DNA from: Mycobacterium sp. 852002-50816_SCH5313054-b
GTDB lineage: Bacteria > Actinomycetota > Actinomycetes > Mycobacteriales > Mycobacteriaceae
Assembly: GCF_001667185.1 (NCBI RefSeq)
Contig: NZ_LZIC01000013.1
Span: 39,561-103,560, forward strand
Reading direction: 5' to 3'
Length of the DNA stretch: 64,000 nucleotides
Position 1 is the first letter of the stretch, and the number at the start of each line of letters is the position of its first letter. The notes under the pieces were generated by a model, which had not been told where the DNA came from, did no database searches, and was given only the letters and a program-made list of their open reading frames with translations. Shown piece after piece: positions 27,101 through 36,725 of the stretch. A program made the translations under genes and the position numbers.

Positions 27101-27194
27101 GGGCGAAATCACCGGCGACGAACTCGTCGAACAGCTCGGGGACACCGCCGAGCGCCTCGAAACAACAGAGAAAGTGGACATTTCGCGTGACTGA
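24192..27194 (+). CDS. mbtD: Polyketide synthase MbtD (AT-KR-ACP)
   Basis: A 1000-residue partner of MbtC lacking its own ketosynthase. Acyltransferase from about 98 (VFPGQGGHWPGMG) with the active serine S188 in GQSLG, where the usual His of GHSxG is Gln. Ketoreductase from about 660 (VVITGGSGALG, then SSVSGVWGGRG and AAYSAAN with catalytic Ser and Tyr). ACP near the C-terminus with S946 in DLGVDSM. It should reduce the ketide to the beta-hydroxy acid found in mycobactins. The stop overlaps the mbtE GTG by eight bases. Confidence 0.94.
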   Translation: MAARRLPDGRIPVLLSAHADELVPTDARAIADYLDRFPETTVAQVARRLRSTRRVRTFRAVIRAAHRAEFVEGLRALADEREHPLVARSALTAAPRQAFVFPGQGGHWPGMGAAAYRALDHYRAAADGCVAAFEAAGVASPLRYLTAGDDPQTFSEIEVQGAQFVHAVALAEVWRSCGVVPDLTIGQSLGEVAAAVVAGSITLPDAVAVVAARAGVVDRLPGRYAMATLGVGAREAGALIAAAEGWVELSVVYSASTVAVSGDRDAVLAVVDAVRRSGGFAREIAAGFPGHTSVLERLRDEFRLRLPASEFAEAPVQFIGGATGDVVGPDARFGEYWYANLRNTVRLDRAFEAAIRCGAGSFIELSAHPALLFSIGQIFEAREDPAVLVGSAHRDEPLADTLSANIVTAAVADPGYGWGDYLDGGEVGLRGFPGAPMRAIPMWAHPEPLETLAGPPGLTVAVEHWEPASARPAPAAGRPARLALVGADQGPLARSLRAAIESHPGATLAAPPAAEVVVAIAPTLDGADAAAAAETLTALIGSGQLDYARALGPHCHTVCLVTVGAERVGDRDTPPSPGQAALAALHRSIGFDYPERSFTHLDLAPGELTPVAGHTAVAGLLSGCGETALRDSESGYALFERSFRDGPVPAQWPLVPGVLDDVVITGGSGALGLHYARDLAERGARRIILLSRRPADPELLTTLVAGYGTELASPPCDITDPAQLSLVAAEYGGAGASLIVHAAGSAAFGTVHELGADAAADTFAAKVRGLAHLVEVWPVRADARMLLCSSVSGVWGGRGHAAYSAANRLLDVIAGQLRDAGRHCVAVRWGLWQGSTESGRSIADSAGLADIERSGLRPMAPREAIEASLREWREDPLVFAADASRLRMFLDGTRSGPPGPTDAVAGEHDEVSVPDAVRSQLAAVLGIERPAELNLAESLFDLGVDSMLALDLRKRLTRMIGRTVSLATLMGEITGDELVEQLGDTAERLETTEKVDISRD

Positions 27195-30100
27195 CATCGC
27201 CGACACCGGCGCCCGGCTCGATGCGGCCAGACTGGAACTGCTTCGGCGCAGGCTCGCCGAACGCGGTCTCGCCGGCGACGCCGGGGAACCTCGTCCCGCC
27301 GCCGACGATCAGCTCTCCGACGGTCAGGCGCGCATGTGGTTCGTGCAATCGGCCGACCCCAGCGGCGCGCTGCTCAACGTCTGCGTCTCGTACCGGATCA
27401 CCGGCGAGCTCGACCCCGCCCGGCTGCGTGACGCCGTCAACGCCGTATCCCGCCGCCATCGCATCCTGCGCACCACCTACGCCGTCGGCGACCAGGGCGA
27501 CCCGCGGGCCGTGGTGCACGATGATCTCCGCCCGGGGTGGGCCGAACACGACCTGACCGACCTGTCGGAGCACGCACGCCGGCTTCGCCTCGAAGTGCTT
27601 GCCCAGCGCGAGTTTTCCGCGGCCTTCGATCTTTCCAGCGACGCGCCGTTGCGGATCACCGTCGTGCGCACGGCGGCCACCGAACACGTGCTGCTGTTGG
27701 TGGCCCACCACATCGCGTGGGACGACGGCTCCTGGAGGGTGTTCTTCTCCGATCTCACCAGCGCGTACCAGGGCAACCACCTCGAGCCCCACCGCCCGCC
27801 CGCCGCATCCGGACCGGATACCAGCGAGGCCGACCTCGACTACTGGCGCGCCGTCATGGCCGATCCGCCGGAGCCACTGGAACTTCCCGGCCCCGCCGGA
27901 ACCGCCGTGCCGACCACCTGGCGCGCCGCCCGCACGACGCTGCGGCTGTCCGCCGACACCACCCGGCTGGTGTCCGCGACGGCGCGGGACACCGGCTGCA
28001 CCCCATACATGGTGCTGCTGGCCGCCTTCGGCGCGCTGGTGCACCGCTACACCCACTGCGACGACTTCCTCGTCGCCGCACCGGTACTCAATCGAGGCGC
28101 CGGAACCGACGATGCCATCGGGTATTTCGGCAACACGGTGGCGATGCGGCTGCGGCCGCGCCCGACAATGAGATTCCGCGAGCTGCTGGCGTCGACGCGA
28201 GACGCCGCCACCGGGGCGTTCGCCCATCAGCGGGTCAACCTCGACCGCGTGGTGCGCGAACTGATTCCCGATCGCCGCCACGGCGCCGAACGAATGACCC
28301 GGCTGTCCTTCGGATTCCGCGAACCCGACGGTGGGGGTTTCCGCCCGCCCGGCATCGCATGCGAGCGCTACGACCTGCGCAGCAACCTCACTCAGTTACC
28401 CCTGGGGTTCATGGTCGAATTCGACAGCACCGGTGCGCTGGTCGAGGCCGAGCACCTGTGGGAGATCCTGGACCCCGCACTGGTGAGACAGCTGCTGGAT
28501 CACTTCGCCGTGCTGCTCGACGACGCCCTGGCCCAACCGGACAAGCCGTTGGCCCGGTTGGCCCTGCTGGGCGGCGCCGACGCCGACTGGCTGCGCGCGG
28601 TGTCGCGCGGTGAGGCGTTCGACACCCCGCCGAGGACCCTCGCCGACCTGGTGTCCGAGCAGGCCGCGCGCACTCCCGATGCCGCCGCGGTGGTATACGA
28701 GGGCCGCCGGCTCACCTACCGGGCCGTCAACGAGGCGGCAAACCGCCTGGCGCACTGGCTGATCGGGCAGGGCATCGGTAGCGAGGACCGGGTCGCCGTG
28801 CTGCTGGACAAGTCGCCGGACCTGGTCGTCACCGCGCTGGGCATCGCCAAGTCCGGTGCGGTGTATGTGCCCGTCGACCCCACCTACCCGCGAGATCGGC
28901 TGGAATTCATCCTCGACGACTGCGACGCGACGCTGGTGCTGCGGGAACCGGTGGGTGACTTGGCCGGCTATCGCGCCGACGATCCGACCGACGCCGATCG
29001 GGTCCGGCCGCTGCGGCCGGACAACACCGCCTACCTGATCTACACGTCGGGCACCACCGGGTTGCCCAAAGGCGTCGCGGTGCCGCATCGGCCCGTCGCC
29101 GAATACTTCGTCTGGTTCAAGGGGGAGTACGGGGTCGACCACACCGACCGGCTGTTGCAGGTCGCCTCCCCAAGCTTCGATGTGTCGATCGCCGAGATCT
29201 TCGGCACGCTGGCCTGCGGCGCGCGGATGGTGATCCCGCGCCCAGGGGGACTCGGTGACATCGGTTATCTCACCGCCTTGTTGCGCGACGAGGGCATCAC
29301 CGCAATGCATTTCGTGCCGTCGCTGCTGGGCCTGTTCCTGTCGCTGCCGGGCGTCAACCAGTGGCGGACGTTGCGGCGGGTGCCGATCGGCGGCGAGCCG
29401 CTGCCGGGCGAGGTGGCCGACAAGTTCCACGCCACCTTCGACGCGCTGTTGCACAACTTCTACGGCCCGACCGAAACCGTGATCAACGCCAGCCGCTACC
29501 TGGTGGAGGGACCGCAGGGCACCCGCATCGTGCCCATCGGCAAGCCCAAGATCAATACCACGATGTACCTGCTCGACGATTCGCTGCAACCGGTGCCGGT
29601 GGGCGTGATCGGCGAGATTTACCTTGGCGGAACGCATCTGGCGCACGGATACCATCGCCGCTCCCGGCTCACCGCCGAGCGGTTCGTCGCCGACCCGTTC
29701 AACCCCGGGGCCAGGATGTATCGATCGGGAGACCTGGCGCGCCGCAACGCCGACGGCGATGTCGAGTTCGTGGGCCGCGCCGACGAACAGGTCAAGATCC
29801 GCGGTTTCCGGATCGAACTGGGGGACGTGGCCGCGGCCATCTCGGTCGATCCCACGGTCGGACAGGCCGTGGTGGTGGTCAGCTACCTGCCGCGGCTGGG
29901 CAAGAGCCTGGTGGGTTACGTGACCCCGGCGACCGGCGACGACGGGAATTGCGGGGTCGACCTCGACCGCATCCGGGCCCGGGTGGCGGCGGCGCTGCCG
30001 GAATACATGGTGCCGGCGGCATACGTTGTGCTCGAAGAGATTCCGATCACCGCGCACGGCAAGATCGACCGCGCCGCGCTCCCCGAACCGCAGGTCGGTT

Positions 30101-32370
30101 CCGGCGGCGCGTTCCGCGCACCGGACACGGCCACCGAACGCGGCGTCGCCCGGCTGTTCGCCGAGCTGCTCGGCCGGGAGCGGGTCGGTGCCGACGACTC
30201 GTTCTTCGACCTGGGCGGCCATTCCCTGCTCGCCACCAAATTGGTCGCCGCGGTGCGCAACACGTTCGGAGTCGAACTCGGCGTGCGCGAGATCTTCGAA
30301 CTGGCAACGGTAGCCAGGATCGCCGAACAGATCGACACGCGGGACCCGGAATCGGCGAGGCCGCGTTTGGTGCCCGCACCACACGACGGTCCGGTGCCGC
30401 TGTCGTCATCGCAGCTGCGAAGCTGGGCCACCTACCGGTTCGACGGGCCCAATGCCGTCAACAACATTCCGTTCGCCGCGGCATTGCGTGGCCCGTGCGA
30501 CACCGCGGCGCTGGCGGCGGCCATCACCGACGTCGTGGCGCGGCACGAGATCTTGCGCACCACCTACCGCGAAATCGACGGTGTCCCATACCAGATCATC
30601 CACCCGCCCGCCGAGGTGCCGGTGCGGCGCGCCGCCGGACCCGACGAGCGCTGGCTGCGGGCCGAACTGGACGACGAGCGGCGGTATGTCTTCGACCTGG
30701 AGGGCGACCTGCCGATTCGGGCCGCGGTGCTCAGCGTTCCCGGCCAGCACGTGTTGTCGTTGGTGGTGCATCACATCGCCGGTGACCACTGGTCGGCGGG
30801 GGTGCTGTTCACCGATCTGCTGACCGCCTACCGGGCCCGCCGCGGCGGGGAGAGCCCGTCATGGGAGCCGCTGCCCGTGCAGTACGCGGACTACGGCAGG
30901 TGGCAGGCGGCGCTGTTGGACGACAGCGCGGGCATCGCCGGCCCGCAGCGCGATTATTGGGTCCGCCAACTCGAGGGGATGCCGGCCGAAACCGGTCTGC
31001 GCCCGGACTTCCCGCGCCCGCCCTCGCTCAGCGGCGCCGGCGACGCCGTCGAGTTCAGCCTCGGGTCGCAGACCCGCGACAGGGTGACGGCGCTGAGCCG
31101 CGACCTCGGCATCACCGAGTTCATGTTGCTGCAAGCCGCCGTCGCGGTCGTGCTGCACAAGGCCGGCGGGAGCCCGGACGTCCCCATCGGCACCCCGGTG
31201 GCCGGTCGCGACGAAGCCGGGCTCGATCGGCTGATCGGGTTCTTCGTCAACATCCTGGTGTTGCGCAACGACCTTCGCGGAGATCCGACTCTGCGCGAGG
31301 TGCTGCTGCGGACCCGGGAGATGGCGCTGGCCGCATACTCGCACCAGGACCTGCCGTTCGACCGAGTGGTCGACGCGGTCAGCCCGGTCCGGTCGCTGTC
31401 ACGCAATCCGCTGTTCGACGTGGTGGTGCACGTTCGTGACCGGTTGCCGCACGACAACGTCATCGGCAGCGGCCCGGCCGGTGACACCACGTTCAGCGCG
31501 CTGGAGCCGACCTTCGACGTCGCACACGCCGACATGTCGGTCAACTTCTTCGCCGCCGAACACGGCTACCGCGGGCACATCATTTTCCGCCCCGAGCTCT
31601 ATCAACGCGACACCGCGCGCCGGTTCGCCGGGTGGCTGGTCCGCGTCGTCGAGGCGTTCGCCCACCGCCCCGATCAACGGCTGCACGAGGTCGAGATCGC
31701 CGGCGCGCGAGAGCGACAACGCATTCTGGACCGGTCCAACGCGGGCGCCGGCGCGGCGCGGGTATACCTACTGGACGCGTGGCTGAACCCGGTCCCGGCC
31801 GGCGTGGTGGGCGACGTCTACTACGGCGGCGGCCCGGCCGTCCTCGCCCGGTTGGCGAGCCCATCGCTGACCGCGACCCGCTTGGTCGCCGATCCGTTTG
31901 CCGCGCAGCCCGGTTCGAGGCTGTACCGCACCGGTGAGCGCGCCGTGTGGAGCGACGACGGCCTACTCGAGCTGGTGGCCGGCGCGGCGACGCCGGGACC
32001 ATCGGCACCGGCCGCGCCCGTCACCGGCCCGGCCGAACCGCCCGTGACCGCGACCGAGCGCGCGCTGGCGACGATCTTCTCCGATGTGCTCGGCGCCGGG
32101 GTGGTCGGTCGCCACGACGAATTCTTCAACCTCGGCGGCGACAGCATTCTCGCCGTGCGGGTGGCCGCACGGGCCCGCGACGCCGGACTGCCGCTGACGC
32201 CGCGGATGGTGTTCGAACATCCCGTGCTGCACGAGCTCGCGGAAGCGCTTGGCGCCAAGTCGGACGCCGAAACCGGCTCGCACGACACGCATCACGCGCC
32301 GATGAGCACGTCGGGGCTGTCGGCCGACGAACTGGCGGCCCTCACTTCGTCGTGGGGTAGTCAGCCGTGA
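27187..32370 (+). CDS. mbtE: Mycobactin NRPS MbtE (C-A-PCP-C-[A fragment]-PCP)
   Basis: A 1727-residue synthetase that activates and adds the first lysine. Order: condensation domain with H174-H175...D179 (HHIAWDDGS); adenylation domain with YTSGTTGLPKG from 619 and GRADEQVKIRGFRIE; PCP with S1013 (GGHSLL); second condensation domain with H1195-H1196...D1200 (HHIAGDHWS); a short degenerate stretch resembling only the rear part of an adenylation domain (YLLDAWLNPVPAGVVGD near 1527, RLYRTGERAVWSDDG near 1578) without its core; and a second PCP with S1653 (NLGGDSI). GTG start; the stop overlaps mbtF as GTGA. Confidence 0.95.
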   Translation: MTDIADTGARLDAARLELLRRRLAERGLAGDAGEPRPAADDQLSDGQARMWFVQSADPSGALLNVCVSYRITGELDPARLRDAVNAVSRRHRILRTTYAVGDQGDPRAVVHDDLRPGWAEHDLTDLSEHARRLRLEVLAQREFSAAFDLSSDAPLRITVVRTAATEHVLLLVAHHIAWDDGSWRVFFSDLTSAYQGNHLEPHRPPAASGPDTSEADLDYWRAVMADPPEPLELPGPAGTAVPTTWRAARTTLRLSADTTRLVSATARDTGCTPYMVLLAAFGALVHRYTHCDDFLVAAPVLNRGAGTDDAIGYFGNTVAMRLRPRPTMRFRELLASTRDAATGAFAHQRVNLDRVVRELIPDRRHGAERMTRLSFGFREPDGGGFRPPGIACERYDLRSNLTQLPLGFMVEFDSTGALVEAEHLWEILDPALVRQLLDHFAVLLDDALAQPDKPLARLALLGGADADWLRAVSRGEAFDTPPRTLADLVSEQAARTPDAAAVVYEGRRLTYRAVNEAANRLAHWLIGQGIGSEDRVAVLLDKSPDLVVTALGIAKSGAVYVPVDPTYPRDRLEFILDDCDATLVLREPVGDLAGYRADDPTDADRVRPLRPDNTAYLIYTSGTTGLPKGVAVPHRPVAEYFVWFKGEYGVDHTDRLLQVASPSFDVSIAEIFGTLACGARMVIPRPGGLGDIGYLTALLRDEGITAMHFVPSLLGLFLSLPGVNQWRTLRRVPIGGEPLPGEVADKFHATFDALLHNFYGPTETVINASRYLVEGPQGTRIVPIGKPKINTTMYLLDDSLQPVPVGVIGEIYLGGTHLAHGYHRRSRLTAERFVADPFNPGARMYRSGDLARRNADGDVEFVGRADEQVKIRGFRIELGDVAAAISVDPTVGQAVVVVSYLPRLGKSLVGYVTPATGDDGNCGVDLDRIRARVAAALPEYMVPAAYVVLEEIPITAHGKIDRAALPEPQVGSGGAFRAPDTATERGVARLFAELLGRERVGADDSFFDLGGHSLLATKLVAAVRNTFGVELGVREIFELATVARIAEQIDTRDPESARPRLVPAPHDGPVPLSSSQLRSWATYRFDGPNAVNNIPFAAALRGPCDTAALAAAITDVVARHEILRTTYREIDGVPYQIIHPPAEVPVRRAAGPDERWLRAELDDERRYVFDLEGDLPIRAAVLSVPGQHVLSLVVHHIAGDHWSAGVLFTDLLTAYRARRGGESPSWEPLPVQYADYGRWQAALLDDSAGIAGPQRDYWVRQLEGMPAETGLRPDFPRPPSLSGAGDAVEFSLGSQTRDRVTALSRDLGITEFMLLQAAVAVVLHKAGGSPDVPIGTPVAGRDEAGLDRLIGFFVNILVLRNDLRGDPTLREVLLRTREMALAAYSHQDLPFDRVVDAVSPVRSLSRNPLFDVVVHVRDRLPHDNVIGSGPAGDTTFSALEPTFDVAHADMSVNFFAAEHGYRGHIIFRPELYQRDTARRFAGWLVRVVEAFAHRPDQRLHEVEIAGARERQRILDRSNAGAGAARVYLLDAWLNPVPAGVVGDVYYGGGPAVLARLASPSLTATRLVADPFAAQPGSRLYRTGERAVWSDDGLLELVAGAATPGPSAPAAPVTGPAEPPVTATERALATIFSDVLGAGVVGRHDEFFNLGGDSILAVRVAARARDAGLPLTPRMVFEHPVLHELAEALGAKSDAETGSHDTHHAPMSTSGLSADELAALTSSWGSQP

Positions 32371-35300
32371 CCCGAGCCGAACAGAGACCGGCCATCGAGG
32401 ACGTGATGGCGCTGAGCCCGCTGCAGCAGGGGCTGTTCGCGATGACGAGTTTGACCGATCCCGGTGCCAGCGACCCGTATGTCATCGCGATGGCCGCCGA
32501 TGTGACGGGTTCGCTCGACGTCTCCCTGCTGCGCGACTGCGCCGCGACGATGCTGACCCGGCACCCGAACCTGCGGGCTAGCTTCGTACACGGCAACCTC
32601 AGCCACCCAGTGCAGGTGATTCCGAGCGCCGTCGAGGTGCCCTGGCGACAGGTCCGGGCTACGCCCGATGAGGTCGAGACCCTGGAGGCCGAGGAGCGCC
32701 GACGCCGCTTCGACCTGGGCCGCGGGCCGCTGATCCGATTCCTGCTCGTCGAATTACCCGACCGGCGCTGGCATCTGGTCATCGTGGCGCATCACCTGGT
32801 GATCGATGGGTGGTCGCTGCCGCTTTTCGTGTCCGAACTGCTCGCCCTGTACCGCGCCGGCGGCGACGGCGCCGCGCTGCCGCCATCGCCGCGGCCGTAC
32901 CGCGACTACATCGGCTGGCTGGCCGGCCGGGACCAGACGGCCAGCCGGGCGCTGTGGGCGCAGCACCTGGCCGGCCTCGACGGGCCGACCCTCCTGTCAC
33001 CGGCGCTGACCGCCACGCCGCCGCGGGCGGGCATCCCGCGGCGCACCACGCTGCGACTCGACCGCGACGCCACCACCGCGCTGGCCGAGGCCGCTCGCGC
33101 GCGCGGCGTCACCCTCAACACCCTGATTCAAATGGCTTGGGCGGCGATACTTTCGGTCTTGACCGATCGCAGCGATGTGACCTTCGGGGTGACGGTGTCC
33201 GGCAGGCCCGACGAACTGTCGGGCGTGGAGACGATGGTCGGGCTGTTCATCAACACCGTGCCGTTGCGGGTGCGGGTGGATCCCCGCACGACGGTCGGGG
33301 CGCAATGCGCTGCTCTGCAACGGGAATCCGCCGCGTTGCGTGACCACAGCTACCTGGGGCACGCCGAGTCGCGCGCCCTCGCCGGCATCGGCGAGCTGTT
33401 CGACAGCTTGCTGGTGTACGAGAACTTCCCGCCCGGCGCCGTGGTGGGCGCGACCGAATTCGCGGCGAACGGCGCGACGTTCCGCCCGGCGACGTTGGAG
33501 AGCGTGTCGCACTTCCCGGTGACGATCGCCGCGCACCTGAGCGCGGGTGAGCTGACCGTGCTGGTGGAGGTGCTCGACGGCGCGCTGGGCACGATGGCGC
33601 CCGACGGCCTCGGCCGGCGGCTGCTGGCGACGCTGCAGCGCCTGGTGGACAAGTGGGACCGGCCCCTGCGCGAGGTCGACATCCTGCTGGACGACGAGCA
33701 GCGCCCGATCCCGCCGGCGCCAGGTCCGAACCCGGTCGCGGTGCACATCAGGTTCGCCGAAATGGCCGCGGCACTACCCGATTCGGTGGCGGTCGGCTGG
33801 GCCGACGGCCGGCTGACCTACGGCGAACTCGACGCGCTCGCCGACCGGCTGGCCGCCGCCCTCAGCCGAGGGGGCGTGGGCAGCGAGACCCCGGTCGCGA
33901 TCACGCTGCCCCGGGGTCCCGGCTACGTGGCCGCGATGCTGGCAGTCCTCAAGGCCGGCGGCACGATCGTGCCGCTGGATCCGGCGATGCCCGAGGACCG
34001 GGTGGCCGAGATCCTGCGCCAGACGTCGGCGCCGATCGTGATCGACGGGAAACTGTTCACCGCTTCCGCCGAAACCGCCACGCCCGCCGACTACCGGGCG
34101 GCCCCGGTTCCGCCCGATCACGCCGCCTATGCGGTGTTCACCTCGGGCACCACCGGCGCACCCAAAGGCGTTGTCGGCACCCACCGGGCACTGTCGGCCT
34201 ACGTCGACGACCACATCGAGCGCGTCCTGCGACCGGCCGCCGCGCGACTCGGCCGGCCGCTGCGCGTCGCGCATGCCTGGTCCTTCACCTTCGACGCGGC
34301 GTGGCAGCCGTTGGCCGCGTTGCTCGACGGCCACGTGGTGCACATCATCGGCGACGACGACCAGCGCGACGCGGAGGCGCTGGTCGCGGCGATCGACCGG
34401 TTCGGCCTGGACATGATCGACACCACGCCGTCGATGTTCGCCCAGCTGCACACCGCGGGGCTGCTGCGCCGGGTGCCACTGGCGATTCTCGCGCTTGGCG
34501 GCGAAGCGCTGGGCAGCGCGGCGTGGCAAGCGATCCAACGGGAATGCGCCCGCACGGCCATGACCGCCTTCAATTGCTACGGGCCCACCGAAACCACGGT
34601 CGAGGCCGTCGTCGCCGCCATCGATGAGCACGCGCGACCGACCATCGGGCGCCCGACCCGGACCACCCGCGCCTACGTCATGGACTCCTGGCTGCGCCCG
34701 GTGCCGGACGGCGCGGCCGGCGAGTTGTACCTGGCCGGGGACCAGCTGACCCGCGGCTATCTCGGGCGCGCGGCCGAGACCGCCGCACGGTTCGTCGCCG
34801 ACCCGCATGCGTGCGGTGGCCGGATGTACCGCACTGGAGATGTGGTGCGCCGCATGCCCGACGGCGGCCTGGAGTTCCTCGGGCGCAGTGACGACCAGCT
34901 GAAGATCCGCGGCTTCCGCGTCGAGCCGGGGGAGATCGTCGCGGCACTCAACGGACACGACGGGGTGCGCGGCGCCCACGTGACGGCCCGCAGCCATGCC
35001 AACGGGCCGCGGCTCACGGCGTACGTGGCGGGTGGCCCCAATCCGCCGACGGTGGCCGAATTGCGGTCGATGCTGCTCAAGCGGCTGCCGCGCTACCTGG
35101 TGCCCCACCACATCGTCGTGCTCGACGAGTTGCCGCTGACGCCGCACGGCAAGATCGACGAAAAGGCCTTGGCGGCAACAGGCATCGCGGCGGACCGGGC
35201 TGTCCCGCCCGAGACGCCGACCGAGGCGGCGCTGGCCGAGGCGTTCACCGACATCCTGGAGATCGCCGACGTCGACGTCACCGCCGGATTTCTCGAAATG

Positions 35301-36725
35301 GGTCTGGACAGCATCGTGGCCCTCTCGGTGGTGCAGGCGGCCCGCCGGCGTGGCATCGCGCTGCGGGCCAGGCTGATGACGGAGTGCGAGACTATTCGCG
35401 AGCTCGCCGCGGCGATCGACGAGGATGCCGAACAGCTCGTGACCGCCGAGGCAAGCGGCCCAATTCCGTTGCTGCCCAACGCCCATTGGCTCTATGAGTA
35501 CGGCGAACCGCGCCGGCTCGCGCAAACCGAAGCCATCCGGCTGCCCGACACCGTCACGCGCGAGCACCTGCGCGCCGCGCTGGCCGCCCTCATCGACGGC
35601 CACGAGGTGCTGCGCACCAGCCTGGATCGGGCCGCCATGACGCTGCTCGAAGGCCCCATCCCGGACTTCCTCACCGAAGTCGACGTCGAGGACCTGCACG
35701 CGGCGGTCACCGCCCAGGCGTCCGCCGCCGTCGAGCGGCTCGACCCGGAGCGGGGAACCCTGCTGGCCGCGGTGTGGCTACGGCCGCCGAGCGGGGGGAG
35801 CGTCCTGCTGCTGGCGGCCCACGTGCTGGCGATGGACCCGGCGTCGTGGCGGGTGGTGCTCGGCGAATTGGACTCCGCGCTCACGGCTTTGGCCGCCGGC
35901 CGGCCACCCGCGCCGGTGCGCGAGCACACCAGCTACCGGCGCTGGGCCGCGGCGCTGTCCGAGCGCGCCCGCCGCCTCGACACCGTCGGCTTCTGGCGCG
36001 CCCAACTCGAGGGCGACGATCCCGACATCGGCGCCCGGCGAATCCGCCCGGGCCGGGACGTGGCGCGCGACCTGGTCGTCCGCACCGCCCTGGTCGACGC
36101 GGACGTCAGCGGTCGGTTGCTGAAATCCCAAGCGCCCCTGCCCGATCTGCTCGTCGCCGCGACCGCCGCGATGCTGACGGGCTGGCGGCGGGCCCGGGGT
36201 CAGGCCACGCCGCCACCGTTGCTGGCGCTGGAGACCCACGGCCGCGCCGACGCGTTGCTGGACGAGCCGGGCGCACGCGCCGTCGACACCGGCGACACGG
36301 TCGGGCTGCTCAGCTCGATCTACCCGCTGCGGGTCGATCCGGCGCGCCCCGTCGCCGAACAGCTCGCCGAGATCCCCGGCCACGGAATCGACTACGGGCT
36401 GCTGCGCTACCTGCGCGCCGACACCGCCGGGCAGCTCGCCGGCTTCCCGGGGCCGCAACTGCTGCTGAATTACCTCGGCGCCGCCCACACCGGCGGCGGC
36501 ACCGCACTGCGCCTCGACCGCGAGCTGCTCGCCGATGTGTCGCCGGTGCCCGAGCCCGAGCTCGCCGTGCGCCACGAGCTCACCATCCTCGCCGTCGTGC
36601 TCACCGCCGGGGAGCAGCGGATGCTGGCCACGCAATGGCGCGCGCTGCCCGACATCCTCGACGACGCGGATATGGCTGCGCTGCAACAACTCTGGACAGA
36701 CAACCTCAGGGAGGTGGCGACATGA
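32367..36725 (+). CDS. mbtF: Mycobactin NRPS MbtF (C-A-PCP-E-like)
   Basis: A 1452-residue synthetase adding the terminal lysine that is cyclised to a caprolactam in mycobactin. Condensation domain with H142-H143...D147 (HHLVIDGWS); adenylation domain (FTSGTTGAPKG from 591, YRTGDVVRRMPDG, IRGFRVEPGE); PCP with S982 (EMGLDSI); then a 450-residue domain of epimerase type (DTVGLLSSIYPLR, GIDYGLLRYL, LLLNYLGA). In its HHxxxDG motif the second, catalytic His is Val and Gly is Pro (H1152-V-L-A-M-D1157-P), so epimerisation is doubtful. The stop overlaps mbtG as ATGA. Confidence 0.95.
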   Translation: MTRAEQRPAIEDVMALSPLQQGLFAMTSLTDPGASDPYVIAMAADVTGSLDVSLLRDCAATMLTRHPNLRASFVHGNLSHPVQVIPSAVEVPWRQVRATPDEVETLEAEERRRRFDLGRGPLIRFLLVELPDRRWHLVIVAHHLVIDGWSLPLFVSELLALYRAGGDGAALPPSPRPYRDYIGWLAGRDQTASRALWAQHLAGLDGPTLLSPALTATPPRAGIPRRTTLRLDRDATTALAEAARARGVTLNTLIQMAWAAILSVLTDRSDVTFGVTVSGRPDELSGVETMVGLFINTVPLRVRVDPRTTVGAQCAALQRESAALRDHSYLGHAESRALAGIGELFDSLLVYENFPPGAVVGATEFAANGATFRPATLESVSHFPVTIAAHLSAGELTVLVEVLDGALGTMAPDGLGRRLLATLQRLVDKWDRPLREVDILLDDEQRPIPPAPGPNPVAVHIRFAEMAAALPDSVAVGWADGRLTYGELDALADRLAAALSRGGVGSETPVAITLPRGPGYVAAMLAVLKAGGTIVPLDPAMPEDRVAEILRQTSAPIVIDGKLFTASAETATPADYRAAPVPPDHAAYAVFTSGTTGAPKGVVGTHRALSAYVDDHIERVLRPAAARLGRPLRVAHAWSFTFDAAWQPLAALLDGHVVHIIGDDDQRDAEALVAAIDRFGLDMIDTTPSMFAQLHTAGLLRRVPLAILALGGEALGSAAWQAIQRECARTAMTAFNCYGPTETTVEAVVAAIDEHARPTIGRPTRTTRAYVMDSWLRPVPDGAAGELYLAGDQLTRGYLGRAAETAARFVADPHACGGRMYRTGDVVRRMPDGGLEFLGRSDDQLKIRGFRVEPGEIVAALNGHDGVRGAHVTARSHANGPRLTAYVAGGPNPPTVAELRSMLLKRLPRYLVPHHIVVLDELPLTPHGKIDEKALAATGIAADRAVPPETPTEAALAEAFTDILEIADVDVTAGFLEMGLDSIVALSVVQAARRRGIALRARLMTECETIRELAAAIDEDAEQLVTAEASGPIPLLPNAHWLYEYGEPRRLAQTEAIRLPDTVTREHLRAALAALIDGHEVLRTSLDRAAMTLLEGPIPDFLTEVDVEDLHAAVTAQASAAVERLDPERGTLLAAVWLRPPSGGSVLLLAAHVLAMDPASWRVVLGELDSALTALAAGRPPAPVREHTSYRRWAAALSERARRLDTVGFWRAQLEGDDPDIGARRIRPGRDVARDLVVRTALVDADVSGRLLKSQAPLPDLLVAATAAMLTGWRRARGQATPPPLLALETHGRADALLDEPGARAVDTGDTVGLLSSIYPLRVDPARPVAEQLAEIPGHGIDYGLLRYLRADTAGQLAGFPGPQLLLNYLGAAHTGGGTALRLDRELLADVSPVPEPELAVRHELTILAVVLTAGEQRMLATQWRALPDILDDADMAALQQLWTDNLREVAT

